This document shows positions 25,659 to 34,540 of a stretch of DNA of 40,375 bases, one piece after another. The translations under genes were made by a program, and so were the position numbers. A model generated the notes under the pieces. The model was given only the letters and a program-made list of their open reading frames with translations, was not told the origin of the DNA and did no database searches. The stretch's first letter is position 1, and each line of letters starts with the position of its first letter. The DNA comes from Deltaproteobacteria bacterium (GTDB taxonomy: Bacteria; Myxococcota_A; UBA9042). The stretch covers positions 1 to 40,375 of the forward strand of contig JACRCU010000354.1 in the NCBI GenBank assembly GCA_016218865.1. The letters are read 5' to 3'.

Positions 25659-27290
25659 TCACTTGCAGATCCTGGATAAGGGATAGCGGTAGCCGTCCCG
25701 GTGGGCGAAGTAGGAGTCCAAGCCACCGAGGGTGACGAAATCCTGATCGGTCAGCACGCTGCTACCGCCACCTGGTCCGTAATCCTGGTCGTCTGGCCAG
25801 CCCCAAATCGGCAATACTGCAAGTGTCAGGTCGTCGCGGATGACCGTGGCCCGCGCCAAAGACGTACTGACGTCGCTGCCAGCCCACCACGCCGGGTATG
25901 CCAGAACCATACCGCAGGGAACCCGATGGCCGGCAGAGCGTTCAGCGTTGCCAACGTCAAACGACGCAGGTACTGGCGCCTCAGTTAGGACCCCATTCGC
26001 CAGCCGCGCGACACTGTCACCTGGATCCCGAACGATTAAGATCGCGCCCGAGTCGTCCACGACCGCCGAATGGACGTGCCCAGAACTCCACTTCTTAGGT
26101 ACCGTCCCAACATCACTCCAAGTCCCAGTGGCCAGATCGTACTTCAGGACATGTCCGACGTCCTTGGCAAAGGTCCCGTCGGGAAACGGCTTTTGCCCGT
26201 TGACCGAGTCGTAGGCGAAGACGGCGTTGGTGTTGGCGAGAATCCGCAATGAGTCTATATAGCCGTCGGCCGGTACAAATGCCGTTGGAAACTGGGCGTC
26301 GACATAGGTCTCTTTGACCGGGTCGATGAGCTGGAGGCGACCGGCAGGCGGGAACCCGGGCTCCGCGATCTTGGCCTCTAGCCGTGCGACCAAATTGCCG
26401 GTGCTGGCGATACGGCCCCAGCCCACGTTGCCCGTTTTCCATTGCGAGGCCGTGTTGGATACGGGGTCGTACAGCACGCGCACCCAGTTGTCGGTGCTGG
26501 CGATGACCACCTTCCCCGCCGCCGCCGCGACCTCGAATTCGGAGTAATGCGCCTCCTGAACGCCCAGTGGAATCTTCTCGAAGCCCTTGCCGCTCTTGGG
26601 ATCCCAGCGCTCGGCGCGGAAGAAGTAACTGTGGTCCCACTTCGACGCGGGGCTGTTGATCACGTGGTCATAAGTAACCGAAACCACCCACTTCCCCGTC
26701 CAAACCGCCTTGCTGTTGAAGTGCGGCTTCTTCAAATCGGGCGTCCGCAACCACGCACACTCCCCGTTGCAGTAGCACGAATACGGCAAGGGACAGTCGC
26801 AGGTACTGCAGCCCACGGCCACCGGCTGCGGCGGCGGCGCACTGCCGCAGGTGAACACGGGGTTCGACACCAGAGGGCCCACGTCGAGCAAAAGCGTCGT
26901 GCCTTCCGGCGGGTACACGGCGGTGCCGGTGCAATCTGCCGGCATGCCGCCGACGTCGAACGTGTCGCTCGTTTTGGTGTCGGCCACGTCGCCGATGTTG
27001 GTACCCGCTTCATCCGCGGGCCAGGTCTCCTGGAAGGCCGCGTCGGGACTGTGGGAGTCCTCGCTGTCGGCGGCGACGCTATCGGCAACGTCGCTCGCCA
27101 AGTCGGTGTTTATGGGAGCAGCGTCCGGCGCGTCCAAGGCTGAGTCTACCACTGCGCCACTCACCGCGGCGTCCGCGGTTGCCGGGCCCGGGCTCGGCGA
27201 ACAGGCCGTCAAGAGCGCCAAAACGCACGCAATCACCAGCCATGCCCAGGTGGTATGGTGCTGGGTCGGTCTGCTGGTGCGGGTCGGCAT
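25659..27290 (-). CDS. lipoprotein with Asp/Ala-rich linker and propeller-like domain
   Basis: A 543-residue surface lipoprotein of unknown function. The Met chosen gives a lipoprotein signal with lipobox LTAC (Cys30). The upstream in-frame codons lack a ribosome-binding site and signal character; the chosen start also lacks a strong one. Residues 31-110 are a disordered Asp/Ala/Ser linker of the type seen in the giant cytochrome. A small Cys cluster follows (CSTCDCPLPYSCYCNGEC). The remaining 350 residues have regularly spaced strands such as KWVVSVTYDHV, VVIASTDNWVRVLYD, GRIASTGNLVARLE and GHVHSAVVDDSGAILIV. This suggests a Kelch-like beta-propeller that I could not assign to a named family. 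The orphan tail cassette lies downstream of the gene before it. Confidence 0.72.
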   Translation of the reverse strand: MPTRTSRPTQHHTTWAWLVIACVLALLTACSPSPGPATADAAVSGAVVDSALDAPDAAPINTDLASDVADSVAADSEDSHSPDAAFQETWPADEAGTNIGDVADTKTSDTFDVGGMPADCTGTAVYPPEGTTLLLDVGPLVSNPVFTCGSAPPPQPVAVGCSTCDCPLPYSCYCNGECAWLRTPDLKKPHFNSKAVWTGKWVVSVTYDHVINSPASKWDHSYFFRAERWDPKSGKGFEKIPLGVQEAHYSEFEVAAAAGKVVIASTDNWVRVLYDPVSNTASQWKTGNVGWGRIASTGNLVARLEAKIAEPGFPPAGRLQLIDPVKETYVDAQFPTAFVPADGYIDSLRILANTNAVFAYDSVNGQKPFPDGTFAKDVGHVLKYDLATGTWSDVGTVPKKWSSGHVHSAVVDDSGAILIVRDPGDSVARLANGVLTEAPVPASFDVGNAERSAGHRVPCGMVLAYPAWWAGSDVSTSLARATVIRDDLTLAVLPIWGWPDDQDYGPGGGSSVLTDQDFVTLGGLDSYFAHRDGYRYPLSRICK

Positions 27291-27526
27291 GGCGAGGTCC
27301 ACGGGGCGGTCAAGGGCGAGACTGCGTCCGCGGGCGGGCCAAGTCAAGGCGAGATTCTCGGATCACGTGCCCGTCATTCCGTCGTTTGGTCTGCGGAGGC
27401 GAACTTCTCCGCGCGAGTTTGGGTCTTCAGCATGGGTCAACCATGAGCCCGGTTACTCCGCACAGCCACTGGCTTTGGCCACGGACAAACGGCCTGAGCC
27501 AAGCCCCGACGCAACCCCCATGCGCC

Positions 27527-27658
27527 CTACGGCGCCTTGGCGCAGCCCACGCAAACGGTCTTGTAGGTGGTCACGTCGCACATGTGCACCTTGCTGTGGG
27601 TGCCCAGGCAGGGCGAGCCGGTCGCAAAGACCGCCGTGCAGCTGGTCTTGGGGTTGCA
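27527..27658 (-). pseudogene. orphan 3'-end cassette of Cys-rich surface protein, copy 1
   Basis: Encodes 43 residues and a stop: CNPKTSC, then FATGSPCLG, KVHMCDV and TVCVGCAKAP. It has no start codon or upstream partner in frame. The preceding lipoprotein gene ends just before it in another frame. It is the most diverged of three full-length copies (others at 28997 and 38329), all exactly 132 nt. Confidence 0.6.
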
Positions 27659-27678
27659 GGTGTGCGGTCGGGCCGTGA

Positions 27679-28293
27679 TCACGGGTCGCCCGAGTCCGCA
27701 GCCGTCGTTGCCGTGACGTCGCAGACTGCCTGGGCGGGGAAGGCTGAGTCGGGGGGCCCGCACATGGTGTCGGCGTAGTACCACGTGTCGCTGTTGATGC
27801 TGTCGAACGGATTGCAGTAGTGGTGGACGCTGCCGTAAAAGACGTGGGGGCATCCAGCGATGCTGCCCAGGCCGGGCTTGGAGTACCCGACCAGCGAGCC
27901 GGCGGCGTCGAACCACCACCATTCGCCGCTTTCGTAGTGGAAGCCCGGTCCAAGGTAGACCAGCCCGACCACGCGGCCGGATCCGCAAGGGATGTCCGAA
28001 CCGTCCCAACAGCCGTCGCAGAGGCCGACGAGCTTGCTGGCGACCTGGCTGTACGTCAGCGCACGCACACTGGCGGGGGCTTGGCTGAGCGGAAAGAAGC
28101 AATCCGACCAGCCGTCTCGGTACGTCCGGTGGCCGTCGGCCTCTTCGCGGTAGATGCCGTACGGTTCGCCGTCAAGGTTGGCGGCGGCCTCCAGCTCGGC
28201 GACGGCCGCCTTGGGCGCTGGGCTGGAACAAGACGCGGCTGCGGAGAGTGCGGCGGCTAGGACGGCGCGGGCTAGAAGTCGATTCGCGGTCAT
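27679..28293 (-). CDS. small lipoprotein, function unknown
   Basis: A 204-residue exported lipoprotein. The signal MTANRLLARAVLAAALSA ends in the lipobox AASC (Cys22). The mature part is compact and rich in aromatic residues and Cys (DGWSDCFFPLSQA, LVGLCDGCWDGSDIPCGSG, FHYESGEWWWFDAAG, VHHYCNPFDSI, YYADTMCGPP), suggesting a disulfide-stabilised fold. I do not recognise the family. AGGGG lies 10-14 nt before the ATG. Its last residues run directly into the orphan tail cassette in a different frame, so the gene may once have continued into a Cys-rich C-terminus and been shortened by a frameshift. Confidence 0.65.
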   Translation of the reverse strand: MTANRLLARAVLAAALSAAASCSSPAPKAAVAELEAAANLDGEPYGIYREEADGHRTYRDGWSDCFFPLSQAPASVRALTYSQVASKLVGLCDGCWDGSDIPCGSGRVVGLVYLGPGFHYESGEWWWFDAAGSLVGYSKPGLGSIAGCPHVFYGSVHHYCNPFDSINSDTWYYADTMCGPPDSAFPAQAVCDVTATTAADSGDP

Positions 28294-28467
28294 GTTGTGG
28301 ACCCCTGGGGGAAGTATGGAGCGTGCGCGGACAAGCGGGCAAGCTCTCGCCTAACACAGGATCCGCAACCGCCTTCGCCTCCAGGCCCGACCGGCGTGCT
28401 CAGCGCCACCCGGAACTGCAAGCCGCCGGTGACCTGGAACAGCCCAGTGGCCGCGACCTTCTTGCTC

Positions 28468-28914
28468 GACGCCGAAGCTCAGACGGCGAGACTGACTCTG
28501 CGTAAGCTTCTGAGACGGCTCGGCTTCCGTCACGGGGATCCAGCCACCGGGGCGCACAAGGCAACGCGACGCGCCGCACTGAAGTACTGCGCTGGGTTTC
28601 AAGGACAAGTCCCGTAGGGACTTTGTGCTGCTTAGCGCGGTCACTTGAGTGCCGCGCCGCATGCAAGCGAACCCCTCGCCGCCCACACGCATCGCGGCGA
28701 AATCCAAAATCCGGCTATTGGAACTCGAAATTCCAGTAGGCACCGATCTGAACCGTGGCCACGTGGAAACCAAGGCGCACGAGACTCGGGGGCCACCAGT
28801 ACCGCCGATATCGAAGTCGGGTACATGCCGGGCCTATCCGCTCCGTCACCGTCGCGGTTAATTAGACATTTCAACACCTTGTCCCGTGCTCGACCGGCGA
28901 ATTCGTGTGCACGC
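28468..28914. repeat. dispersed repeat copy A (partner of 32087-32611)
   Basis: Nearly the same sequence as copy B over its length, with two indels. A lacks about 39 nt that in B lie between two CTCGGC repeats, and B has about 45 nt extra near 32330. Both copies carry a hairpin AAGTCCC-gta-GGGACTT (here 28607-28623), a second hairpin with changed but still paired arms, and a conserved block ending GTCACCGTCGCGGTTAATTA. A 20-bp block, GATCCGCAACCGCCTTCGCC at 28360-28379, also recurs beside copy B. It is probably a piece of a mobile element; no intact protein gene lies in it. Confidence 0.75.
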
Positions 28915-28996
28915 CTCGCCTCGGGGCTTCTGCGGTACGCCGCACCCACAGGCCACCGCGCAGCACCCATCCGCCTGTTCCCTACGGGCCTGTCCC

Positions 28997-29128
28997 CTAC
29001 GGCACCTTTGCACACCCCACGCACACGGTCTTGAACGTCGTCAGGTCGCACATGTGCACCTTGTTGTCGGTGCCCAGGCAGGACGAGCCGGTCGCAAAGG
29101 CCGCCGCGCAGCCGGTCTTGGGGTTGCA
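28997..29128 (-). pseudogene. orphan 3'-end cassette of Cys-rich surface protein, copy 2
   Basis: Same 43-residue ending as the other copies: CNPKTGCAAAFATGSSC, then LGTDNKVHMCD and TVCVGCAKVP before the stop. The 110 bp before it read, in another frame, as an Asp-rich stretch (GDRDDDG, CDNADND) such as occurs in Ca-binding surface proteins. A frameshift therefore seems to separate the tail from its old body. It lies between the stop of the nine-repeat Cys-rich gene and dispersed repeat A. Confidence 0.65.
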
Positions 29129-29245
29129 GGCGGTCGTTGTCGGCGTTGTCGCAGAGTTCCAAGCTGCCGGGCACCGCGCTTGGGCCGTCGTCGTCGCGGT
29201 CGCCGCCAACTGCCGCACCGACAAGCAGAAATGCTGCCCGTAGAT

Positions 29246-31558
29246 CTATGGCACCGCAGGCGTCAGCGCCACTGGATCACCGGCAAAGTCCAAGCCTATT
29301 GAGTAGGCGTCCGGGTAGCCATTGCCATCGCTGTCCATGTCGGGCGCGACGCTCTGCAGCAACAGCGCCTTGACGCTGAGCATGTCCAGGCCCGTTTCAG
29401 CATAGAACGATGCCGGAAGGTTATCGACCATCGTGACCAGGTCCATTTTGGTCACCCAGCCGCATAGCGTGCCGGCACTCAGCGCGCTCATAGGTCCGCT
29501 GCCCGGCACCGTCGCTTGGAGGCGAGCGCCCTTGAGCCACCAACGCTTGGAAGTGGGCGCGGCGGTCATCGGCAGTGCCACCACGTAGTAGTCACCGCCC
29601 GCGTACAGCTTGCCGCCGCTGATGTGGGCATTGTTCCATACGGAAACCGGCGGGCAGGCGCTGACGGTGCTGGACAGGTGGTAGGCGCTGACGTCGGGCA
29701 CGAGCGAACAGCTTTGCACGCCTTTCTCAAAGGGTTTGCAGGCCGCGCTGCCGACGGTGGCCAAGCTTGGCAGCAAGTGCAGTGCGAACCCGGATCCCGA
29801 CATGGTGTAGCCGTTGGCGACCAGCGCCATGACAAAAGGTTTGCCGCCGCCAGCGGGCCCTTGGCCGCCCGCCAGGACGATACCGAACATCTTGCCCAGC
29901 GCGTTGTCGACCTTGCCATCGCCGGTCAGGTCGCAGCCGGTACCGCTCTGGGGCTCGGTCCAGTGCAGCCACACGGAATCGGCCGGATAGTTTTTGGGTA
30001 GTGCGCACTTAGGGGTGGCGCAGGCGCCGGCGTTGCAGACCTTGCTGCCGCAGGGCGCCTCGATCCAGGCCATGCCGTCAGTGGCGCAGATGGCGCTGGA
30101 ATTGCCAAAGCAGCCGGTTGTGCCGGCGGTGCACAACTGCGAGATGCATTTGCCTTGGTTGCAGGATTGCCCTTGCATCGCGCAGTCTTGCTGCTGCTTC
30201 CACGCCATGCCATCGGCACTGCAGGTCAGGACGTGCGAGCCGGCGCAGCCGCTGACCCCGGGCGGGCACGGGTACTTGATGCACTGGCTCTGGTAGCAGA
30301 CGCCCATGCCAGACGTCGCGCAATCGCCGCCCTCGACCCAGCCCTTGCCGTCGTTGCAGTACATCCCCTTGCTGCCGTCGCACACCGACTCGTTGGGCTG
30401 GCACACCGGCGCTTGGCAAGTGCCGTTGACGCACAGCAGGCCCTTGGACTTACAGTCCTCGATTGGGGTGATTGCGTTGTTGGGACCGCACTGCACCGCC
30501 ACGTCGGCCTGACACCCAATGCCGCCCGGCAGGCACGGCAAGTCGACGCACGCACCGTTCATGCAGATGCTGTTGCCCTTGGACTGGCAACTGTACGCCT
30601 TGTTCCACGCCGATCCAGACGAGTTGCAGTAGCTGAGGACGGTGCCGGTGCAGGTGGTCTCGCCGGGGAGGCACACCAAATCAACGCATGTACCGTCCGC
30701 GCAGGTCTTTCCTTTGGCTCCGCAATCATCCAACGTGGCGTAACCGCTGGCGATGCACTGGAAGACGTGTTTGTCGGCGCAGCCTATGCTGCTCGGCGGG
30801 CACCACAGCTTCTCGCATTTGCCCCCTGCGCAAAGAGCGCCGTAGATCGAACAGTCAAACGCCCATTGCTGGTGCATGCCGTCGGGTGTGCATGCGAAAC
30901 CCGCGAAGCCTTGGCATGTGACCTGGTTGGGCTTGCAGACCTGTGCTGCGCATTGGCCGGCCAAGCAGCCCAAGCCCTTGGAGGCGCAGTTTTCGAGCAG
31001 GCTGGTGCCCAGGCCGTCAGCACTGCACTTCATTGCCAGGATGCCATCGCAAAAAACCTGTCCTGGAGCGCACTTGCTGGCCAGGCAGGCGCCGTTGCTG
31101 CACACAGTCTTGCCGGAGCAGGCGACGGTTTGCCAGGTCAGGGTGATGGGGTCGCAAACCCGTAGCGCGCTTGGGGACTCGCACACAGGCGCCTGGCCGT
31201 CGCAGCTCTGCTGCGGCAGGCATTGGTGATTCCTGCAAGCGGCGCCGCCGCCGCAGTCGCCGTCGACCAAGCAGGCCACGCAGGCGCCGCTGACGGGATC
31301 GCACTGCAAACCCTTGGCAGTGCAGGTATTTTGAGTGTCACAGGCGACGGTGTCGGTGGCAGCCGGGTCGGCGTCGGCGTCGGCGACGGCGCTGGCGGTT
31401 GCGTCTTGCGCTGCGTCAACGGACTCCGCCGCTGCATCGGTCTGCACGTCGGCGCTAGCGGTTGGCCCAGTCGCACTTTGCGTGGCTTTGGCGGTCCCGC
31501 AGCCCAGGGCCACCGCCACAGTCACGGCAAGGATCCGGGCCGTCTGTCCCTTTGGCAT
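29246..31558 (-). CDS. Cys-rich repeat lipoprotein, 770 residues
   Basis: A large surface protein. AAGGAGG lies 7 nt before the ATG. The signal peptide ends near VALGCG, a weak lipobox (Cys20), and a 50-residue Asp/Ala linker follows. Residues 70-530 hold nine tandem units of about 44 residues with six Cys each, for example CLPGETTCTGTVLSYC and CPPGVSGCAGSHVLTC, each closing with CxxGxC. These are likely disulfide-knotted modules of the kind common in Myxococcota surface proteins. The C-terminal 230 residues form a globular domain with two EF-hand-like loops (DLTGDGKVDNALG, DMDSDGNGYPDAYS). Binding or adhesion is a guess. Dispersed repeat B lies upstream and an orphan tail cassette downstream. 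Confidence 0.8.
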   Translation of the reverse strand: MPKGQTARILAVTVAVALGCGTAKATQSATGPTASADVQTDAAAESVDAAQDATASAVADADADPAATDTVACDTQNTCTAKGLQCDPVSGACVACLVDGDCGGGAACRNHQCLPQQSCDGQAPVCESPSALRVCDPITLTWQTVACSGKTVCSNGACLASKCAPGQVFCDGILAMKCSADGLGTSLLENCASKGLGCLAGQCAAQVCKPNQVTCQGFAGFACTPDGMHQQWAFDCSIYGALCAGGKCEKLWCPPSSIGCADKHVFQCIASGYATLDDCGAKGKTCADGTCVDLVCLPGETTCTGTVLSYCNSSGSAWNKAYSCQSKGNSICMNGACVDLPCLPGGIGCQADVAVQCGPNNAITPIEDCKSKGLLCVNGTCQAPVCQPNESVCDGSKGMYCNDGKGWVEGGDCATSGMGVCYQSQCIKYPCPPGVSGCAGSHVLTCSADGMAWKQQQDCAMQGQSCNQGKCISQLCTAGTTGCFGNSSAICATDGMAWIEAPCGSKVCNAGACATPKCALPKNYPADSVWLHWTEPQSGTGCDLTGDGKVDNALGKMFGIVLAGGQGPAGGGKPFVMALVANGYTMSGSGFALHLLPSLATVGSAACKPFEKGVQSCSLVPDVSAYHLSSTVSACPPVSVWNNAHISGGKLYAGGDYYVVALPMTAAPTSKRWWLKGARLQATVPGSGPMSALSAGTLCGWVTKMDLVTMVDNLPASFYAETGLDMLSVKALLLQSVAPDMDSDGNGYPDAYSIGLDFAGDPVALTPAVP

Positions 31559-31705
31559 GGTAGCCTCCTTGGCAGAGCATCGCGCTATGCCGGCGAAAGC
31601 TCAACCTCGTCGCGGCAAGCACGCGTAGATCCGCAACCGCCTTCGCCACCGAGCCCGACCTCCGCATCGCCCACCTTGCATCCGCCAAAACCGGACCATC
31701 CGGCC

Positions 31706-32116
31706 TCAGCCAGCGACTCTACGCCCGCGATAGCCCCTCGTCAACGCCAATTTCCCATGAATTTCAAACGAAATTCGCCACCCGGCCAAAGCTCCGCCGC
31801 GCACCGCATTCCAGCCCCTCGCCTGCGCCGCCACGTCATTCACCGGCAGCTCATCCGGGAAATCCACCCCGAAGTCGTCGTCGACCGCCAGGTCATGCCC
31901 GGTCTCGTCGACGTCTTCAGGAAACAGCTCGCCCGGCGGCCCGCGCAAGCGCCAGACCGGCTGGGCTTCCTTCAGGACCACCTCGCTCGGCAAGCCCAAG
32001 TGTTTCAGAATCTTCTTGATGACCTTGGCCTGGGTGATCACCGCGATCAGCCGCCGCTTTCCTCCGCACTCGCAGGTCAAGACGCCGACGCCGAAGCTCA
32101 GACGGAGAGACTGACT
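31706..32116 (-). pseudogene. IS91-family transposase remnant, C-terminal end
   Basis: The frame reads LRLSFGVGVLTCECGGKRRLIAVI, then KVIKKILKHLGLP. I recognise this as the C-terminal zinc-binding and HLGL region of IS91/IS801-type rolling-circle transposases (usual form LLxRxFxxDVLxCPxCGGRMRxIAxI). The N-terminal zinc ribbon and the catalytic HUH and YxxxY parts are missing. Upstream the frame runs into the dispersed repeat, so the gene is broken. The residues after HLGLP are Arg/Pro/Asp-rich, as in related elements. Confidence 0.65.
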
Positions 32117-32611
32117 CCGCGTAAGCTTCTGAGACTTCTCGGCATCCCCCTCCAGCACCCGCGTGACTTCCTCGGCTTCCGTCACGGGGATCCAGCCACC
32201 GGGGCGCACAAGGCAACGCGACGCGCCGCACTGAAGTACTGCGCTGGGATTCAAGGACAAGTCCCGTAGGGACTTTGTGTTGCTTAGCGCGGTCACTTGA
32301 GTGCCGCGCCGCACGCACGCGAACCCCTTGCCGCATGCACGCACCTGGTCCTCCGGGGCGCACGTGCACCCCTCGCCTCACACACGCATCGCGGCTAAAT
32401 CCAAAATCCTGCTATTGGCAGTCAAACTGCCAATAGCGCCCGATCCGAACCGGGGCCACGTGCAAACCAAGGAGCACGAGACCCGGCCACCACCAGTACC
32501 GCCGATGTCGAAGTAGGGTACATGCCGGGCCTATCCGCTCCGTCACCGTCGCGGTTAATTAGACCTTTCAACACCTTGACCCGTGCTCGACCCGCGAAAT
32601 CGTGTGCACGC
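32087..32611. repeat. dispersed repeat copy B with strong hairpins
   Basis: The longer copy of the repeat at 28468-28914. It contains the hairpin AAGTCCC-gta-GGGACTT (32259-32275). It also contains a perfect 12-bp stem, GCTATTGGCAGT/ACTGCCAATAGC with a 3-nt loop (32411-32437). In copy A the matching stem has other bases (CTATTGGAA/TTCCAGTAG) yet still pairs. One side abuts the IS91-type remnant and the other cuts into a Cys-rich repeat gene fragment. The 20-bp GATCCGCAACCGCCTTCGCC block recurs at 31628-31647. Confidence 0.75.
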
Positions 32612-32760
32612 TGGCTCCGCAATTCGGGATCTGAGCCCACGGCCGTGCCGGCGGCGTCGAACAGGTCGTCGGTGCACGGGTTATTGGCGTCACTGTTGGT
32701 CCTGGTCTTGGGCGTACACTTGCCGGCGGTGCAGACCTCGCCAACAAGCTCGGCCGAAGT
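32612..32760 (-). pseudogene. fragment of Cys-rich (CTAGKC...NPCTDD) surface protein
   Basis: The frame reads GEVCTAGKCTPKT and ANNPCTDDLFDAAGT, one unit of the Cys-rich disulfide repeat seen also at 38329-38620 and 40080-40240. An in-frame stop lies just upstream, and dispersed repeat B follows directly, so it is a relic cut by the element. The body and the tail of the gene are absent. Confidence 0.55.
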
Positions 32761-32836
32761 TCACCGTTGACCGCAGCCAAAGCCGGCAGTAGCGTTGGCC
32801 GCGGAGCAGGTCAGTTTGGCAGGAGAACCAACGACG

Positions 32837-33568
32837 ATGGCCACCGCTTGGGCCTATTTCATGGTGTGGGGCCTGTCTTGCGCACCGCCCCTGGATGCGG
32901 CGTGGTTGGCCGAGTCCAAGGCCAGCATCGTGGAACTGGCAACCTTTGGTCTCAGCGTGTTGGATGCACTCCGGCAGCCGGCCACGGACTCGCGGCCTTG
33001 GCCTGGGCAGGATGGGTACTGCCGCTCCATGTCTTTTGTGGTTGCCATGAGCAAACGGGCGGAACAGGAGGATAACGCCAAAGATCGACCAGCGCGGTGC
33101 CCCGACGCATCGCCGAGTTGCGAAATCTGCGACCCCAGGGGACCCGCAAGCTGGGCGTGGGACTACGCCCTGTTCGACGCGTGGCACGCTTGCGTCTGGG
33201 CGGCCAACGCCCGGCTCCAGGGGCGTGCACCCACGGACCTCGCGGTGTTTTGGCAGAGCATCGGCCATGGCCCGGGCGGCTATCCCCAGCAGGTCGCTGT
33301 ATCGGCGGTCCTCGACGGCGACACACAGCCCGTGCCCCTCGGATTGCACAACGAACTCGCGGCGTGCTTTCAGAAACAGGCCAATCGGTTGCTGCGCACC
33401 GGCATCCACTGCCTGCACCATTGCCGGCGCCCCAAGACTTGCGACGGGACGTTTCCTCGGCCCCCGGATGTCATCAGCCTTTCGTTGCAGCACCCGCGCA
33501 GCGCGCGCAGAACGCTGAATCGCACCTTCAACTGCGCCCTCCGCTCCGCCGACGGGACTTGGTACTGA
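32837..33568 (+). CDS. hypothetical protein, 243 residues
   Basis: I do not recognise the family. The ATG (MATAWAYFMVWGLSC) has AGGAG 11 nt upstream; an in-frame TTG 14 codons earlier is the alternative. The first 25 residues are weakly hydrophobic. The rest looks like a soluble helical protein with several Cys and Trp (RCPDASPSCEICDP, WAWDYALFDAWHACVWAANARL, LHCLHHC-like GIHCLHHCRRPKTC), perhaps metal-binding. The antisense frame is also open but has no protein-like features. It is flanked by decayed sequence on the left and the DUF4160/DUF2442 pair on the right. Confidence 0.5.
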   Translation: MATAWAYFMVWGLSCAPPLDAAWLAESKASIVELATFGLSVLDALRQPATDSRPWPGQDGYCRSMSFVVAMSKRAEQEDNAKDRPARCPDASPSCEICDPRGPASWAWDYALFDAWHACVWAANARLQGRAPTDLAVFWQSIGHGPGGYPQQVAVSAVLDGDTQPVPLGLHNELAACFQKQANRLLRTGIHCLHHCRRPKTCDGTFPRPPDVISLSLQHPRSARRTLNRTFNCALRSADGTWY

Positions 33569-33719
33569 CCTTGGCACATGCCGACGACAGTTCCCACGGG
33601 CCATCCCCGTCCACGACGCCCGAACGAAAGCCGACATTGGCAACGCTGCAAATGTCGATATTCGCCACGTCATTCAAATTAACCGATGAATTTTCAATAC
33701 CATAAGCTCGATGGTGTCG

Positions 33720-33959
33720 CTACGGCGTGCGCACCGCGTCGTGCCACACCGTGTCGGGGCACAAGTCGACGTCGTCACTCCAAGCAACCGTGCCGTGGGC
33801 GGCGTGCACGCGGCGAAACTCCGCAGGATCGCGCAATATCCGGAAGACCGGCAAATCCAAGTAGTGCGCGACATCTAGGATGCCACGCTCGCCATTGGCG
33901 AACTCGACCGCCACCTGGGTGTCCGAGATGGCGCGGGCCTGAACAACACGAGGATTCAT
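33720..33959 (-). CDS. DUF2442 family protein
   Basis: A 79-residue protein; GGAGG lies 4-5 nt before the ATG. MNPRVVQARAISDTQ, then VEFANGERGILDV, LDLPVFRIL and FRRVHAAHGTVAWSDDVDLCPDTVW, match the short DUF2442 pattern (xYxxxVFxxLxDxxxFxxVxxxxGTVxWPxxxDLxPDTLW). Such proteins are commonly encoded right after DUF4160 proteins, as here (20-bp gap), and the pair is suspected to be toxin-antitoxin-like; the activity is unknown. Confidence 0.88.
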   Translation of the reverse strand: MNPRVVQARAISDTQVAVEFANGERGILDVAHYLDLPVFRILRDPAEFRRVHAAHGTVAWSDDVDLCPDTVWHDAVRTP

Positions 33960-33979
33960 GCTGCCTCCAGCGGGCGGTC

Positions 33980-34249
33980 TTACCGCAAGGGCTCGATGCG
34001 GAAGATCGGCTCGCCGCGACTGGCCAAGCTCCAATCGGCCAGAAGCTCGTCGCGATGGATCTCGACCCAGGCCAGCACGAGCTTGAGCTTGGCCGGCGGC
34101 AACTCGCCATCGATCAACGCGCCGGCAACAATGTCGACCACCGCTTCGGCCCCTTGGTACTCCACATGGACGTGCGGCATGTGGTGCTACTTGTTGTCCA
34201 TGAAGTACATGTAGACGATGATACCGTAGAACATGCTGACGATGGGCAC
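33980..34249 (-). pseudogene. DUF4160 family gene interrupted by an in-frame amber codon
   Basis: Read from the GTG that follows GGAGG at 5 nt spacing, the frame gives VPIVSMFYGIIVYMYFMDNK, then TAG (34187-34189), then HHMPHVHVEYQGAEAVVDI and on to a natural stop. In DUF4160 proteins as I know them the wording is DNKQHHxPHxHV, so TAG replaces a Gln codon by one base change (CAG to TAG). The rest is intact: GELPPAKLKLVLAWVEIHRDELLADW. A shortened protein could start at the later Met (34180) but would lack the first strand and a good ribosome-binding site. It is upstream of DUF2442 in the same unit. Confidence 0.75.
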
Positions 34250-34540
34250 GATTTCCTCCGGTCCAGCCGCGCCTGCGCTCCGGGACCAACGGACAAGCTA
34301 GTGGTGCCCCGGGCCCACGTCAACCTGGGGCTCACCCCATCTCGGAAACCCGTTCGCAACGCAGGCCGGCCTTGTCGACGGTCCACGCAGTGACCTCGGC
34401 TTGAGGGAAATGTGCGCAGCAGATGGGAGGGCGAACAGGCCAAAGCGTGCTCGCCCCGCCTACACAACCTCCGCGCCAACTTCGTCGCCAGCAGCGCCAT
34501 GTGCTCCGCCTCCTCAGCCGCATCTGTAGGCCCGAGTTCA
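34250..34540. other. intergenic stretch without recognisable gene
   Basis: Lies upstream of the DUF4160 gene and presumably holds its promoter. Short open frames cross it on both strands, but none has family features or a ribosome-binding site. I see nothing else in it. Confidence 0.4.

Noticed and set aside
32690-33673. Minus-strand open frame opposite the 243-residue hypothetical protein
   Set aside because: It is Arg-rich and lacks a ribosome-binding site, while the plus-strand product has a ribosome-binding site and more normal composition.
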